DNA from: Syngnathus acus
Taxonomy: Eukaryota > Chordata > Actinopteri > Syngnathiformes > Syngnathidae
Length of the DNA stretch: 64,000 bases
Direction of reading: 5' to 3'
Assembly: GCF_901709675.1 (NCBI RefSeq)
Contig: NC_051100.1
Span: 5,518,001-5,582,000 of the forward strand
The notes under the pieces were generated by a model, which was given only the letters and a program-made list of their open reading frames with translations, made no database searches and was not told the DNA's origin. Shown piece after piece: positions 24,401 through 34,907 of the stretch (position 1 is the first letter of the stretch; every line of letters starts with the position of its first letter). The position numbers and the translations under genes were made by a program.

Positions 24401-27400
24401 TCGCTGGACAGGGTGCTATCGCTAGAGAGGGTGGTGTCACTGCTTAGCGTGCTGTCGCTGGACAAGGTGCTATCGCTAGAGAGGGTGCTAACGCTAGAGA
24501 GGGTGGTGTCACTGCTTAGCGTGCTGTCGCTGGACAGGGTGCTATCACTAGAGAGGGTGGTGTCACTGCTTAGCGTGCTATCACTGGACAGGGTGCTATC
24601 GCTAGAGAGGGTGCTAACGCTAGAGAGGGTGGTGTCACTGCTTAGCGTGCTGTCGCTGGCCAGGGTGCTATCGCTAGAGAGGGTGCTAACGCTAGAGAGG
24701 GTGGTGTCACTGCTTAGCGTGCTGTCGCTGGACAGGGTGCTATCGCTAGAGAGGGTGCTAACGCTAGAGAGTGTGGTGTCACTGCTTAGCGTGCTGTCGC
24801 TGGACAGGGTGCTCTCGCTAGAGAGGGTGCTAACGCTAGAGAGGGTGGTGTCACTGCTTAGCGTGCTGTCGCTGGACAGGGTGCTATCGCTAGAGAGAGT
24901 GCTAACGCTAGAGAATGTGGTGTCACTACTTAGCGTGCTATCACTAGAGAGGGTGCTAACGCTAGAGAGGGTGGTGTCACTGCTTAGCGTGCTATCACTA
25001 GACAAGGTGCTATCGCTAGAGAGGGTGGTGTCACCGCTTAGCGTGCTGTCGCTGGACAGGGTGCTATCGCTAGAGAGGGTGCTATCGCTAGAGAGGGTGG
25101 TGTCACTGCTTAGCGTGCTATCACTAGACAGGGTGCTATCGCTAGAGAAGGTGGTGTCACTGCTTAGCGTGCTATCGCTGGACAGGGTGCTATCGCTAGA
25201 GAGGGTGCTATCGCTAGAGAGGGTGCTATCGCTAGAAAGGGTGCTGTCACTGCTTAGCGTGCTATCACTAGACAAGGTGCTATCGCTAGAGAGGGTGGTG
25301 TCACCGCTTAGCGTGCTAACACTGGACAGGGTGCTATCGCTAGAGAGGGTGCTATCGCTAGAGAGTGTGCTATCGCTAGAGAGGGTGCTGTCACTGCTTA
25401 GCGTGCTATCACTAGACAAGGTGCTATCGCTAGTGAGGGTGGTGTCACCGCTTAGCGTGCTAACACTGGACAGGGTGCTCTCGCTAGAGAGGGTGCTGCC
25501 ACTGCTTAGCGTGCTGTCGCTGGACAGGGTGCTATCGCTAGAGAGGGTGCTATCGCTAGAGAGGGTGCTATCGCTAGAAAGGGTGCTGTCACTGCTTAGC
25601 GTGCTATCACTAGACAAGGTGCTATCGCTAGAGAGGGTGGTGTCACCGCTTAACGTGCTGTCGCTGGACAGGGTGCTATCGCTAGAACGGGTGGTGTCAC
25701 TGCTTAGCGTGCTATCGCTGGACAGGGTGCTATCGCTAGAGAGGGTGCTAACACTAGAGAGGGTGCTCTCACTGCTTAGCGTGCTATCGCTAGAGAGGGT
25801 GCTATCGCTAGAAAGGGTGGTGTCACTGCCTAGCGTGCTGTCGCTGGACAGGGTGCTATCGCTAGAGAGGGTGCTATCGCTAGAGAGGGTGCTGTCACTG
25901 CTTAGCGTGCTATCACTGGACAGGGTGCTATCGCTAGAGACGGTGCTGTCACTGCTTAGCGTACTGTCGCTGGACAGGGTGCTATCGCTAGAGAGGGTGC
26001 TATCGCTAGAGAGGGTGGTGTCACTGCTTAGCGTGCTGTCGCTGGACAGGGTGCTATCGCTAGAGAGGGTGCTAACACTGGAGAGGGTGCTGTCACTGCT
26101 TAGCGTGCTATCGCTGGACAGGGTGCTATCGCTAGAGAGGGTGCTATCGCTAGAGAGGGTGCTATCGCTAGAGAGGGTGGTGTCACTGCTTAGCGTGCTG
26201 TCGCTGGACAGGGTGCTATCGGTAGAGAGGGTGCTAACGCTAGACAGGGTGGTGTCACTGCTTAGCGTGCTGTCGCTGGACAGGGTGCTATCGCTAGAGA
26301 GGGTGCTATCGCTAGATAGGGTGCTGTCACTGTTAAGCGTGCTATCGCTTGAGACGGCGCTGTCACTGCTTAGGGTGCTGTCGCTGGAGAGGGTGCTGTC
26401 ACTGCTTAGCGTGCTGTCGCTGGACAGTGTGCTATCGCTAGAGAGGGTGGTGTCACTACTTAGCGTGCTATCACTGGACAGGGTGCTATCACTAGAGAGG
26501 GTGCTATCGCTAGAGAGGGTGCTGTCACTGCTTAGCGTGCTATCACTAGACAGGGTGCTAACGCTAGAGAGGGTGGTGTCACTGCTTAGGGTGGTGTCAC
26601 TGCTTAGCGTGCTGTCGCTGGACAGGGTGCTATCGCTAGAGAGGGTGGTGTCACTGCTTAGCGTGCTGTCGCTAGAGAGGGTGCTAACGCTAGAGAGGGT
26701 GGTGTCACTACTTAGCGTGCTGTCGCTGGACAGGGTGCTATCGCTAGAGAGGGTGGTGTCACTGCTTAGCGTGCTGTCGCTGGACAGGGTGCTATCGCTA
26801 GAGAGGGTGCTAACGCTAGAGAGGGTGGTGTCACTGCTTAGCGTGCTGTCGCTGGACAGGGTGCTATCACTAGAGAGGGTGGTGTCACTGCTTAGCGTGC
26901 TATCACTGGACAGGGTGCTATCGCTAGAGAGGGTGCTAACGCTAGAGAGGGTGGTGTCACTGCTTAGCGTGCTGTCGCTGGCCAGGGTGCTATCGCTAGA
27001 GAGGGTGCTAACGCTAGAGAGGGTGGTGTCACTGCTTAGCGTGCTGTCGCTGGACAGGGTGCTATCGCTAGAGAGGGTGCTAACGCTAGAGAGTGTGGTG
27101 TCACTGCTTAGCGTGCTGTCGCTGGACAGGGTGCTCTCGCTAGAGAGGGTGCTAACGCTAGAGAGGGTGGTGTCACTGCTTAGCGTGCTGTCGCTGGACA
27201 GGGTGCTATCGCTAGAGAGAGTGCTAACGCTAGAGAATGTGGTGTCACTACTTAGCGTGCTATCACTAGAGAGGGTGCTAACGCTAGAGAGGGTGGTGTC
27301 ACTGCTTAGCGTGCTGTCGCTGGACAGGGTGCTATCGCTAGAGAGGGTGGTGTCACTGCTTAGCGTGCTGTCGCTGGACAGGGTGCTATCGCTAGAGAGG

Positions 27401-30400
27401 GTGCTAACGCTAGAGAGGGTGGTGTCACTGCTTAGCGTGCTGTCGCTGGACAGGGTGCTATCGCTAGAGAGGGTGCTAACGCTAGACAGGGTGGTGTCAC
27501 TGCTTAGCGTGCTGTCGCTGGACAGGGTGCTATCGCTAGAGAGGGTGGTGTCACTGCTTAGCGTGCTGTCGCTGGACAGGGTGCTATCGCTAGAGAGGGT
27601 GGTGTCACTGCTTAGCGTGCTGTCGCTGGACAGGGTGCTATCGCTAGAGAGGGTGCTAACGCTAGAGAGGGTGGTGTCACTGCTTAGCGTGCTGTCGCTG
27701 GCCAGGGTGCTATCGCTAGAGAGGGTGCTAACGCTAGAGAGGGTGGTGTCACTGCTTAGCGTGCTGTCGCTGGACAGGGTGCTATCGCTAGAGAGGGTGC
27801 TAACGCTAGAGAGTGTGGTGTCACTGCTTAGCGTGCTGTCGCTGGACAGGGTGCTATCGCTAGAGAGGGTGCTAACGCTAGAGAGGGTGGTGTCACTGCT
27901 TAGCATGCTGTCGCTGGACAGGGTGCTATCGCTAGAGAGAGTGCTAACGCTAGAGAATGTGGTGTCACTACTTAGCGTGCTATCACTAGAGAGGGTGCTA
28001 ACGCTAGAGAGGGTGGTGTCACTGCTTAGCGTGCTGTCGCTGGACAGGGTGCTATCGCTAGAGAGGGTGCTAACGCTAGAGAGGGTGGTGTCACTGCTTA
28101 GCGTGCTGTCGCTGGACAGGGTGCTATCGCTAGAGAGAGTGCTAACGCTAGAGAATGTGGTGTCACTACTTAGCGTGCTATCACTAGAGAGGGTGCTAAC
28201 GCTAGAGAGGGTGGTGTCACTGCTTAGCGTGCTGTCGCTGGACAGGGTGCTAACGCTAGAGAGGGTGGTGTCACTGCTTAGCGTGCTGTCGCTGGACAGG
28301 GTGCTATCGCTAGAGAGGGTGCTAACGCTAGAGAGTGTGGTGTCACTGCTTAGCGTGCTGTCGCTGGACAGGGTGCTATCGCTAGAGAGGGTGCTAACGC
28401 TAGAGAGGGTGGTGTCACTGCTTAGCGTGCTGTCGCTGGACAGGGTGCTATCGCTAGAGAGAGTGCTAACGCTAGAGAATGTGGTGTCACTGCTTAGCGT
28501 GCTGTCGCTGGACAGGGTGCTATCGCTAGAGAGGGTGGTGTCACTGCTTAGCGTGCTGTCGCTGGACAGGGTGGTATCGCTAGAGAGGGTGGTGTCACTG
28601 CTTTGCGTGCTGTCGCTGGACAGGGTGCTATCGCTAGAGAGGGTGCTAACGCTAGAGAGGGTGGTGTCGCTGCTTAGCGTGCTGTCGCTGGACAGGGTGC
28701 TATCGCTAGAGAGAGTGCTAACGCTAGAGAATGTGGTGTCACTGCTTATCGTGCTGTCGCTGGACAGGGTGCTATCGCTAGAGAGGGTGGTGTCACTGCT
28801 TAGCGTGCTGTCGCTGGACAGGGTGGTATCGCTAGAGAGGGTGGTGTCACTGCTTAGCGTGCTGTCGCTGGACAGGGTGCTATCGCTAGAGAGGGTGCTA
28901 ACGCTAGAGAGGGTGGTGTCGCTGCTTAGCGTGCTGTCGCTGGACAGGGTGCTATCGCTAGAGAGGGTGCTAACGCTAGAGAGGGTGGTGTCACTGCTTA
29001 GCGTGCTGTCGCTGGACAGGGTGCTATCGCTAGAGAGGGTGGTGTCACTGCTTAGCGTGCTGTCGCTGGACAGGGTGCTATCGCTAGAGAGGGTGCTAAC
29101 GCTAGAGAGGGTGGTGTCACTGCTTAGCGTGCTGTCACTGGACAGGGTGCTATCGCTAGAGAGGGTGGTGTCACTGCTTAGCGTGCTGTCGCTGGACAGG
29201 GTGCTATCGCTAGAGAGGGTGGTGTCACTGCTTAGCGTGCTGGCGCTGGACAGGGTGCTATCGCTAGAGAGGGTGGTGTCACTGCTTAGCGTGCTGTCGC
29301 TGGACAGGGTGCTATCGCTAGAGAGGGTGCTAACGCTAGAGAGGGTGGTGTCACTGCTTAGCGTGCTGTCGCTGGACAGGGTGCTATCGCTAGAGAGGGT
29401 GCTAACGCTAAAGAGGGTGGTGTCACTGCTTAGCGTGCTGTCGCTGGACAGGGTGCTATCGCTAGAGAGGGTGCTAACGCTAGACAGGGTGGTGTCACTG
29501 CTTAGCGTGCTGTCGCTGGACAGGGTGCTATTGCTAGAGAGAGTGCTAACGCTAGAGAATGTGGTGTCACTGCTTAGCGTGCTGTCGCTGGACAGGGTGC
29601 TATCGCTAGAGAGGGTGGTGTCACTGCTTAGCGTGCTGTCGCTGGACAGGGTGCTATCGCTAGAGAGGGTGCTAACGCTATAGAGGGTGGTGTCACTGCT
29701 TAGCGTGCTGTCGCTGGACAGGGTGCTATCGCTAGAGAGGGTGCTAACGCTAGAGAGGGTGGTGTCACTGCTTAGCGTGCTGTCGCTGGACAGGGTGCTA
29801 TCGCTAGAGAGAGTGCTAACGCTAGAGAATGTGGTGTCACTACTTAGCGTGCTATCACTAGAGAGGGTGCTAACGCTAGAGAGGGTGGTGTCACTGCTTA
29901 GCGTGCTGTCGCTGGACAGGGTGCTATCGCTAGAGAGAGTGCTAACGCTAGAGAATGTGGTGTCACTGCTTAGCGTGCTGTCGCTGGACAGGGTGCTATC
30001 GCTAGAGAGGGTGGTGTCACTGCTTAGCGTGCTGTCGCTGGACAGGGTGCTATCGCTAGAGAGGGTGGTGTCACTGCTTAGCGTGCTGTCGCTAGAGAGG
30101 GTGCTAACGCTAGAGAGGGTGGTGTCACTACTTAGCGTGCTGTCGCTGGACAGGGTGCTATCGCTAGAGAGGGTGGTGTCACTGCTTAGCGTGCTGTCGC
30201 TGGACAGGGTGCTATCGCTAGAGAGGGTGCTAACGCTAGAGAGGGTGGTGTCACTGCTTAGCGTGCTGTCGCTGGACAGGGTGCTATCGCTAGAGAGGGT
30301 GCTAACGCTAGAGAGGGTGGTGTCACTGCTTAGCGTGCTGTCGCTGGACAGGGTGCTATCGCTAGAGAGAGTGCTAACGCTAGAGAATGTGGTGTCACTG

Positions 30401-33400
30401 CTTAGCGTGCTGTCGCTGGACAGGGTGCTATCGCTAGAGAGGGTGCTAACGCTAGACAGGGTGGTGTCACTGCTTAGCGTGCTGTCGCTGGACAGGGTGC
30501 TATCGCTAGAGAGGGTGCTATCGCTAGAGAGGGTTGTGTCACTGCTTAGCGTGCTATCACTGGACAGGGTGCTATCGCTAGAGAGGGTGCTAACGCTAGA
30601 GAGGGTGGTGTCACTGCTTAGCGTGCTGTCGCTGGACAGGGTGCTATCGCTAGAGAGGGTGCTAACGCTAGAGAGGGTGGTGTCACTGCTTAGCGTGCTG
30701 TCGCTGGACAGGGTGCTATCGCTAGAGAGGGTGCTAACGCTAGAGAGTGTGGTGTCACTGCTTAGCGTGCTGTCGCTGGACAGGGTGCTATCGCTAGAGA
30801 GGGTGCTAACGCTAGAGAGGGTGGTGTCACTGCTTAGCGTGCTGTCGCTGGACAGGGTGCTATCGCTAGAGAGAGTGCTAACGCTAGAGAATGTGGTGTC
30901 ACTGCTTAGCGTGCTGTCGCTGGACAGGGTGCTATCGCTAGAGAGGGTGCTAACGCTAGACAGGGTGGTGTCACTGCTTAGCGTGCTGTCGCTGGACAGG
31001 GTGCTATCGCTAGAGAGGGTGGTGTCACTGCTTAGCGTGCTGTCGCTGGACAGGGTGCTATCGCTAGAGAGGGTGCTAACGCTAGAGAGGGTGGTGTCAC
31101 TGCTTAGCGTGCTGTCGCTGGACAGGGTGCTATCGCTAGAGAGGGTGGTGTCACTGCTTAGCGTGCTGTCGCTGGACAGGGTGCTAACGCTAGAGAGGGT
31201 GGTGTCGCTGCTTAGCGTGCTGTCGCTGGACAGGGTGCTATCGCTAGAGAGGGTGCTAACGCTAGAGAGGGTGGTGTCACTGCTTAGCGTGCTGTCGCTG
31301 GACAGGGTGCTATCGCTAGAGAGGGTGGTGTCACTGCTTAGCGTGCTGTCGCTGGACAGGGTGCTAACGCTAGAGAGGGTGGTGTCGCTGCTTAGCGTGC
31401 TGTCGCTGGACAGGGTGCTATCGCTAGAGAGGGTGGTGTCACTGCTTAGCGTGCTGTCGCTAGAGAGGGTGCTAACGCTAGAGAGGGTGGTGTCACTACT
31501 TAGCGTGCTGTCGCTGGACAGGGTGCTATCGCTAGAGAGGGTGGTGTCACTGCTTAGCGTGCTGTCGCTGGACAGGGTGCTATCGCTAGAGAGGGTGCTA
31601 ACGCTAGAGAGGGTGGTGTCACTGCTTAGCGTGCTGCCGCTGGACAGGGTGCTTTCGCTAGAGAGGGTGCTAACGCTAGAGAGGGTGGTGTCACTGCTTA
31701 GCGTGCTGTCGCTGGACAGGGTGCTATCGCTAGAGAGGGTTGTGTCACTGCTTAGCGTGCTATCACTGGACAGGGTGCTATCGCTAGAGAGGGTGCTAAC
31801 GCTTGAGAGGGTGGTGTCACTGCTTAGCGGGCTGTCGCTGGACAGGGTGCTATCGCTAGAGAGGGTGCTAACGCTAGAGAGGGTGGTGTCACTGCTTAGC
31901 GTGCTGTCGCTGGACAGGGTGCTATCGCTAGAGAGGGTGCTAACGCTAGAGAGTGTGGTGTCACTGCTTAGCGTGCTGTCGCTGGACAGGGTGCTATCGC
32001 TAGAGAGGGTGCTAACGCTAGAGAGGGTGGTGTCACTGCTTAGCGTGCTGTCGCTGGACAGGGTGCTATCGCTAGAGAGAGTGCTAACGCTAGAGAATGT
32101 GGTGTCACTGCTTAGCGTGCTGTCGCTGGACAGGGTGCTATCGCTAGAGAGGGTGCTAACGCTAGACAGGGTGGTGTCACTGCTTAGCGTGCTGTCGCTG
32201 GACAGGGTGCTATCGCTAGAGAGGGTGGTGTCACTGCTTAGCGTGCTGTCGCTGGACAGGGTGCTATCGCTAGAGAGGGTGCTAACGCTAGAGAGGGTGG
32301 TGTCACTGCTTAGCGTGCTGTCGCTGGACAGGGTGCTATCGCTAGAGAGGGTGGTGTCACTGCTTAGCGTGCTGTCGCTGGACAGGGTGCTAACGCTAGA
32401 GAGGGTGGTGTCGCTGCTTAGCGTGCTGTCGCTGGACAGGGTGCTATCGCTAGAGAGGGTGGTGTCACTGCTTAGCGTGCTGTCGCTAGAGAGGGTGCTA
32501 ACGCTAGAGAGGGTGGTGTCACTACTTAGCGTGCTGTCGCTGGACAGGGTGCTATCGCTAGAGAGGGTGGTGTCACTGCTTAGCGTGCTGTCGCTGGACA
32601 GGGTGCTATCGCTAGAGAGGGTGCTAACGCTAGAGAGGGTGGTGTCACTGCTTAGCGTGCTGCCGCTGGACAGGGTGCTTTCGCTAGAGAGGGTGCTAAC
32701 GCTAGAGAGGGTGGTGTCACTGCTTAGCGTGCTGTCGCTGGACAGGGTGCTATCGCTAGAGAGGGTTGTGTCACTGCTTAGCGTGCTATCACTGGACAGG
32801 GTGCTATCGCTAGAGAGGGTGCTAACGCTTGAGAGGGTGGTGTCACTGCTTAGCGGGCTGTCGCTGGACAGGGTGCTATCGCTAGAGAGGGTGCTAACGC
32901 TAGAGAGGGTGGTGTCACTGCTTAGCGTGCTGTCGCTGGACAGGGTGCTATCGCTAGAGAGGGTGCTAACGCTAGAGAGTGTGGTGTCACTGCTTAGCGT
33001 GCTGTCGCTGGACAGGGTGCTATCGCTAGAGAGGGTGCTAACGCTAGAGAGGGTGGTGTCACTGCTTAGCGTGCTGTCGCTGGACAGGGTGCTATCGCTA
33101 GAGAGAGTGCTAACGCTAGAGAATGTGGTGTCACTGCTTAGCGTGCTGTCGCTGGACAGGGTGCTATCGCTAGAGAGGGTGCTAACGCTAGACAGGGTGG
33201 TGTCACTGCTTAGCGTGCTGTCGCTGGACAGGGTGCTATCGCTAGAGAGGGTGGTGTCACTGCTTAGCGTGCTGTCGCTGGACAGGGTGCTATCGCTAGA
33301 GAGGGTGCTAACGCTAGAGAGGGTGGTGTCACTGCTTAGCGTGCTGTCGCTGGACAGGGTGCTATCGCTAGAGAGGGTGGTGTCACTGCTTAGCGTGCTG

Positions 33401-34891
33401 TCGCTGGACAGGGTGCTAACGCTAGAGAGGGTGGTGTCGCTGCTTAGCGTGCTGTCGCTGGACAGGGTGCTATCGCTAGAGAGGGTGGTGTCACTGCTTA
33501 GCGTGCTGTCGCTAGAGAGGGTGCTAACGCTAGAGAGGGTGGTGTCACTACTTAGCGTGCTGTCGCTGGACAGGGTGCTATCGCTAGAGAGGGTGGTGTC
33601 ACTGCTTAGCGTGCTGTCGCTGGACAGGGTGCTATCGCTAGAGAGGGTGCTATCGCTAGAGAGGGTTGTGTCACTGCTTAGCGTGCTATCACTGGACAGG
33701 GTGCTATCGCTAGAGAGGGTGCTAACGCTTGAGAGGGTGGTGTCACTGCTTAGCGTGCTGTCGCTGGACAGGGTGCTATCGCTAGAGAGGGTGCTAACGC
33801 TAGAGAGGGTGGTGTCACTGCTTAGCGTGCTGCCGCTGGACAGGGTGCTTTCGCTAGAGAGGGTGCTAACGCTAGAGAGGGTGGTGTCACTGCTTAGCGT
33901 GCTGTCGCTGGACAGGGTGCTATCGCAAGAGAGGGTGCTAACGCTAGAGAGGGTGCTGTCACTGCTTATCGTGCTATCGCTAGAGAGGGTGCTATCGCTA
34001 GAGAGGGTGGTGTCACTGCTTAGCGTGCTATCGCTGTACAGGGTGCTATCGCTCGAGAGTGTGGTGTCACTGCTTAGCGTGAGATCACTTGTTGTTTCAC
34101 TTGAAGTTGTCTGCGTTGCTGGTGTTGTGAAGTTTCTCGGCGGGCAAGGGTGAAGTTCATAAAAGACAGAGTCATTGTCTTCTTTGCCGGAGTCATGGGT
34201 ATGCTTGCAAGGTTTTTTTCCTTTATGGCCTGAGTCATGGGTATGCTGGCAAGGTTTTTTTCCTTTATGGCCTGAGTCATGGGTATGCTGGCAAGGTTTT
34301 TTTCCTTTATGGCCTGAGTCATGGGTATGCTGGCAAGGTTTTTTTCCTTTATGGCCTGAGTGATGGGCATGCCGGCAAGGGGGTTGTTTTTTATCAGGGT
34401 CGTCACTGGTATGCCGGCAAGGAGGTTTTTTATGAATGGAGCCATGGTTATGTCGGCAAGGCTTTTGTTTTTCATGATTGGAGTCACGGGTATGTCGACA
34501 AGACGGTTGGTTTTCATGGCTGGAGTCACCGGTATTCCGGCAAGGGATATTTTCTTCATGTGCGTTCAGTTTGTCATTTGCGACGTCATGGGAATTCCTT
34601 CTATTTGTGGTGTCATATTTGCGTGAGCTTTCTGAGGGAACATTAAGACTATGTTGGCTGGCCTCCGGTAAAAAAACTGTATTATCCTTGTGGTCGTCTT
34701 CTGGTCCTAAATTCTCCTCTATCATCCTTGACCATTTTCTCCTTGTTGGCAGACTGGTGATTCCTGTGTTAATGTGTTGACAACAATGTTTCATGATGAC
34801 TTTTTTCTTACTGTTTGTTACATGTTAGTTGGGAGATTGAATACTTACTGACAAGGAGAAGGAGAACGGTGAATATTTTGAAAGTGATCAT
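15475..34891 (-). CDS. Giant secreted SSDST-repeat protein, predicted GPI-anchored
   Basis: I do not recognise this gene. The main exon (34763-15475) is open for 19.3 kb and ends at TGA 15475-15477. A small exon, 34849-34891, encodes M-I-T-F-K-I-F-T-V-L-L-L-L-V, a signal-peptide-like start, with donor GTAAGTAT. Joining it to the acceptor ACACAG before 34763 removes an 85-nt phase-1 intron and keeps frame, giving 6443 aa. Starting instead at ATG 34792-34794, which would lie in that intron, gives 6439 aa without a signal peptide. Order, in 6439-aa numbering: basic region; nine Cys/His repeats (~85-203); N-F-T sequon and Thr-rich linker; 913 hexapeptides (~240-5717); Ala-rich, Glu/Arg-containing, probably helical region (~5718-6400) with two Cys; a tail N-G-A-N followed by hydrophobic M-I-A-A-V-V-F-T-L-L-L, as in GPI signals. 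Composition recalls mucins and Ser/Asp-rich phosphoproteins. The ORF is certain; the first intron, anchor and role are inference. Confidence 0.75.
17645..34078 (-). repeat. 18-bp coding minisatellite, 913 units
   Basis: This 16,434-bp array is made of 18-bp units encoding Leu-Ser-Ser-Asp-Ser-Thr. The phase at 17663 and at 34043 differs by exactly 910 x 18, so no net register shift occurred. Three synonymous backbones alternate: CTA AGC AGT GAC AGC ACC, CTC TCT AGC GAT AGC ACC and CTG TCC AGC GAT AGC ACC. Two common coding variants, Ser-Asp-Thr-Thr (AGC to ACC) and Ser-Val-Ser-Thr (GAT to GTT), are frequent above about 23.5-24.4 kb, the N-terminal half, and rare below it. Rarer variants change Asp to Gly, Glu or Asn, or Leu to Phe, Gln or Arg. 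Long-range periods of 774, 1026 and 2322 bp overlay the basic unit. Confidence 0.97.
34186..34542 (-). repeat. 42-bp tandem repeats coding Cys/His-rich 14-mers
   Basis: Nine tandem copies of a 14-residue unit lie in the N-terminal region of the giant protein. Cysteines fall at 6439-aa residues 85, 99, 113, 126, 140, 154, 168, 182 and 196, spaced 14 apart except one gap of 13. The consensus is C-x-H-T-H-D-S-G-H-K-G-K-K-P. Copies near the long array are almost identical at DNA level, while those nearer the N-terminus have diverged. Cys-x-His with further His suggests metal binding or disulfide cross-linking, but neither is proven. Confidence 0.9.
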
Positions 34892-34907
34892 TGTGGCATA
34901 TGATGTC
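34849..34907 (-). other. Signal-peptide exon of the giant gene
   Basis: On the minus strand an acceptor GTTTCCAG ends just before 34907 and a donor GTAAGTAT follows 34849. The exon contains ATG at 34891-34889 and 14 codons giving a short Lys-containing n-region and a Leu/Val-rich core. The exon ends in phase 1, which is common after signal-peptide exons of extracellular proteins. The ATG at 34899-34897 meets a stop after two more codons and is a minimal upstream ORF. No RNA evidence is available, so the exon is a prediction. Confidence 0.6.

Noticed and set aside
17645-34078. CRISPR or satellite-like array
   Set aside because: Units are 18 bp with no spacers, in a vertebrate genome, and encode an uninterrupted protein.
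17432-34153. Plus-strand ORFs of 4083 and 1488 codons coding Val-Leu-Ser-Leu-Glu-Arg repeats
   Set aside because: They are the complement of the minus-strand array, are interrupted by a stop at 29684, and have no non-repetitive domain of their own. The minus ORF runs through the whole array plus over 2 kb of unique coding sequence.
34792-34794. ATG of the longest minus ORF as the real start of the giant protein
   Set aside because: It probably lies in an 85-nt intron. The upstream exon supplies a signal peptide in frame, so the upstream ATG is preferred, though without RNA proof.
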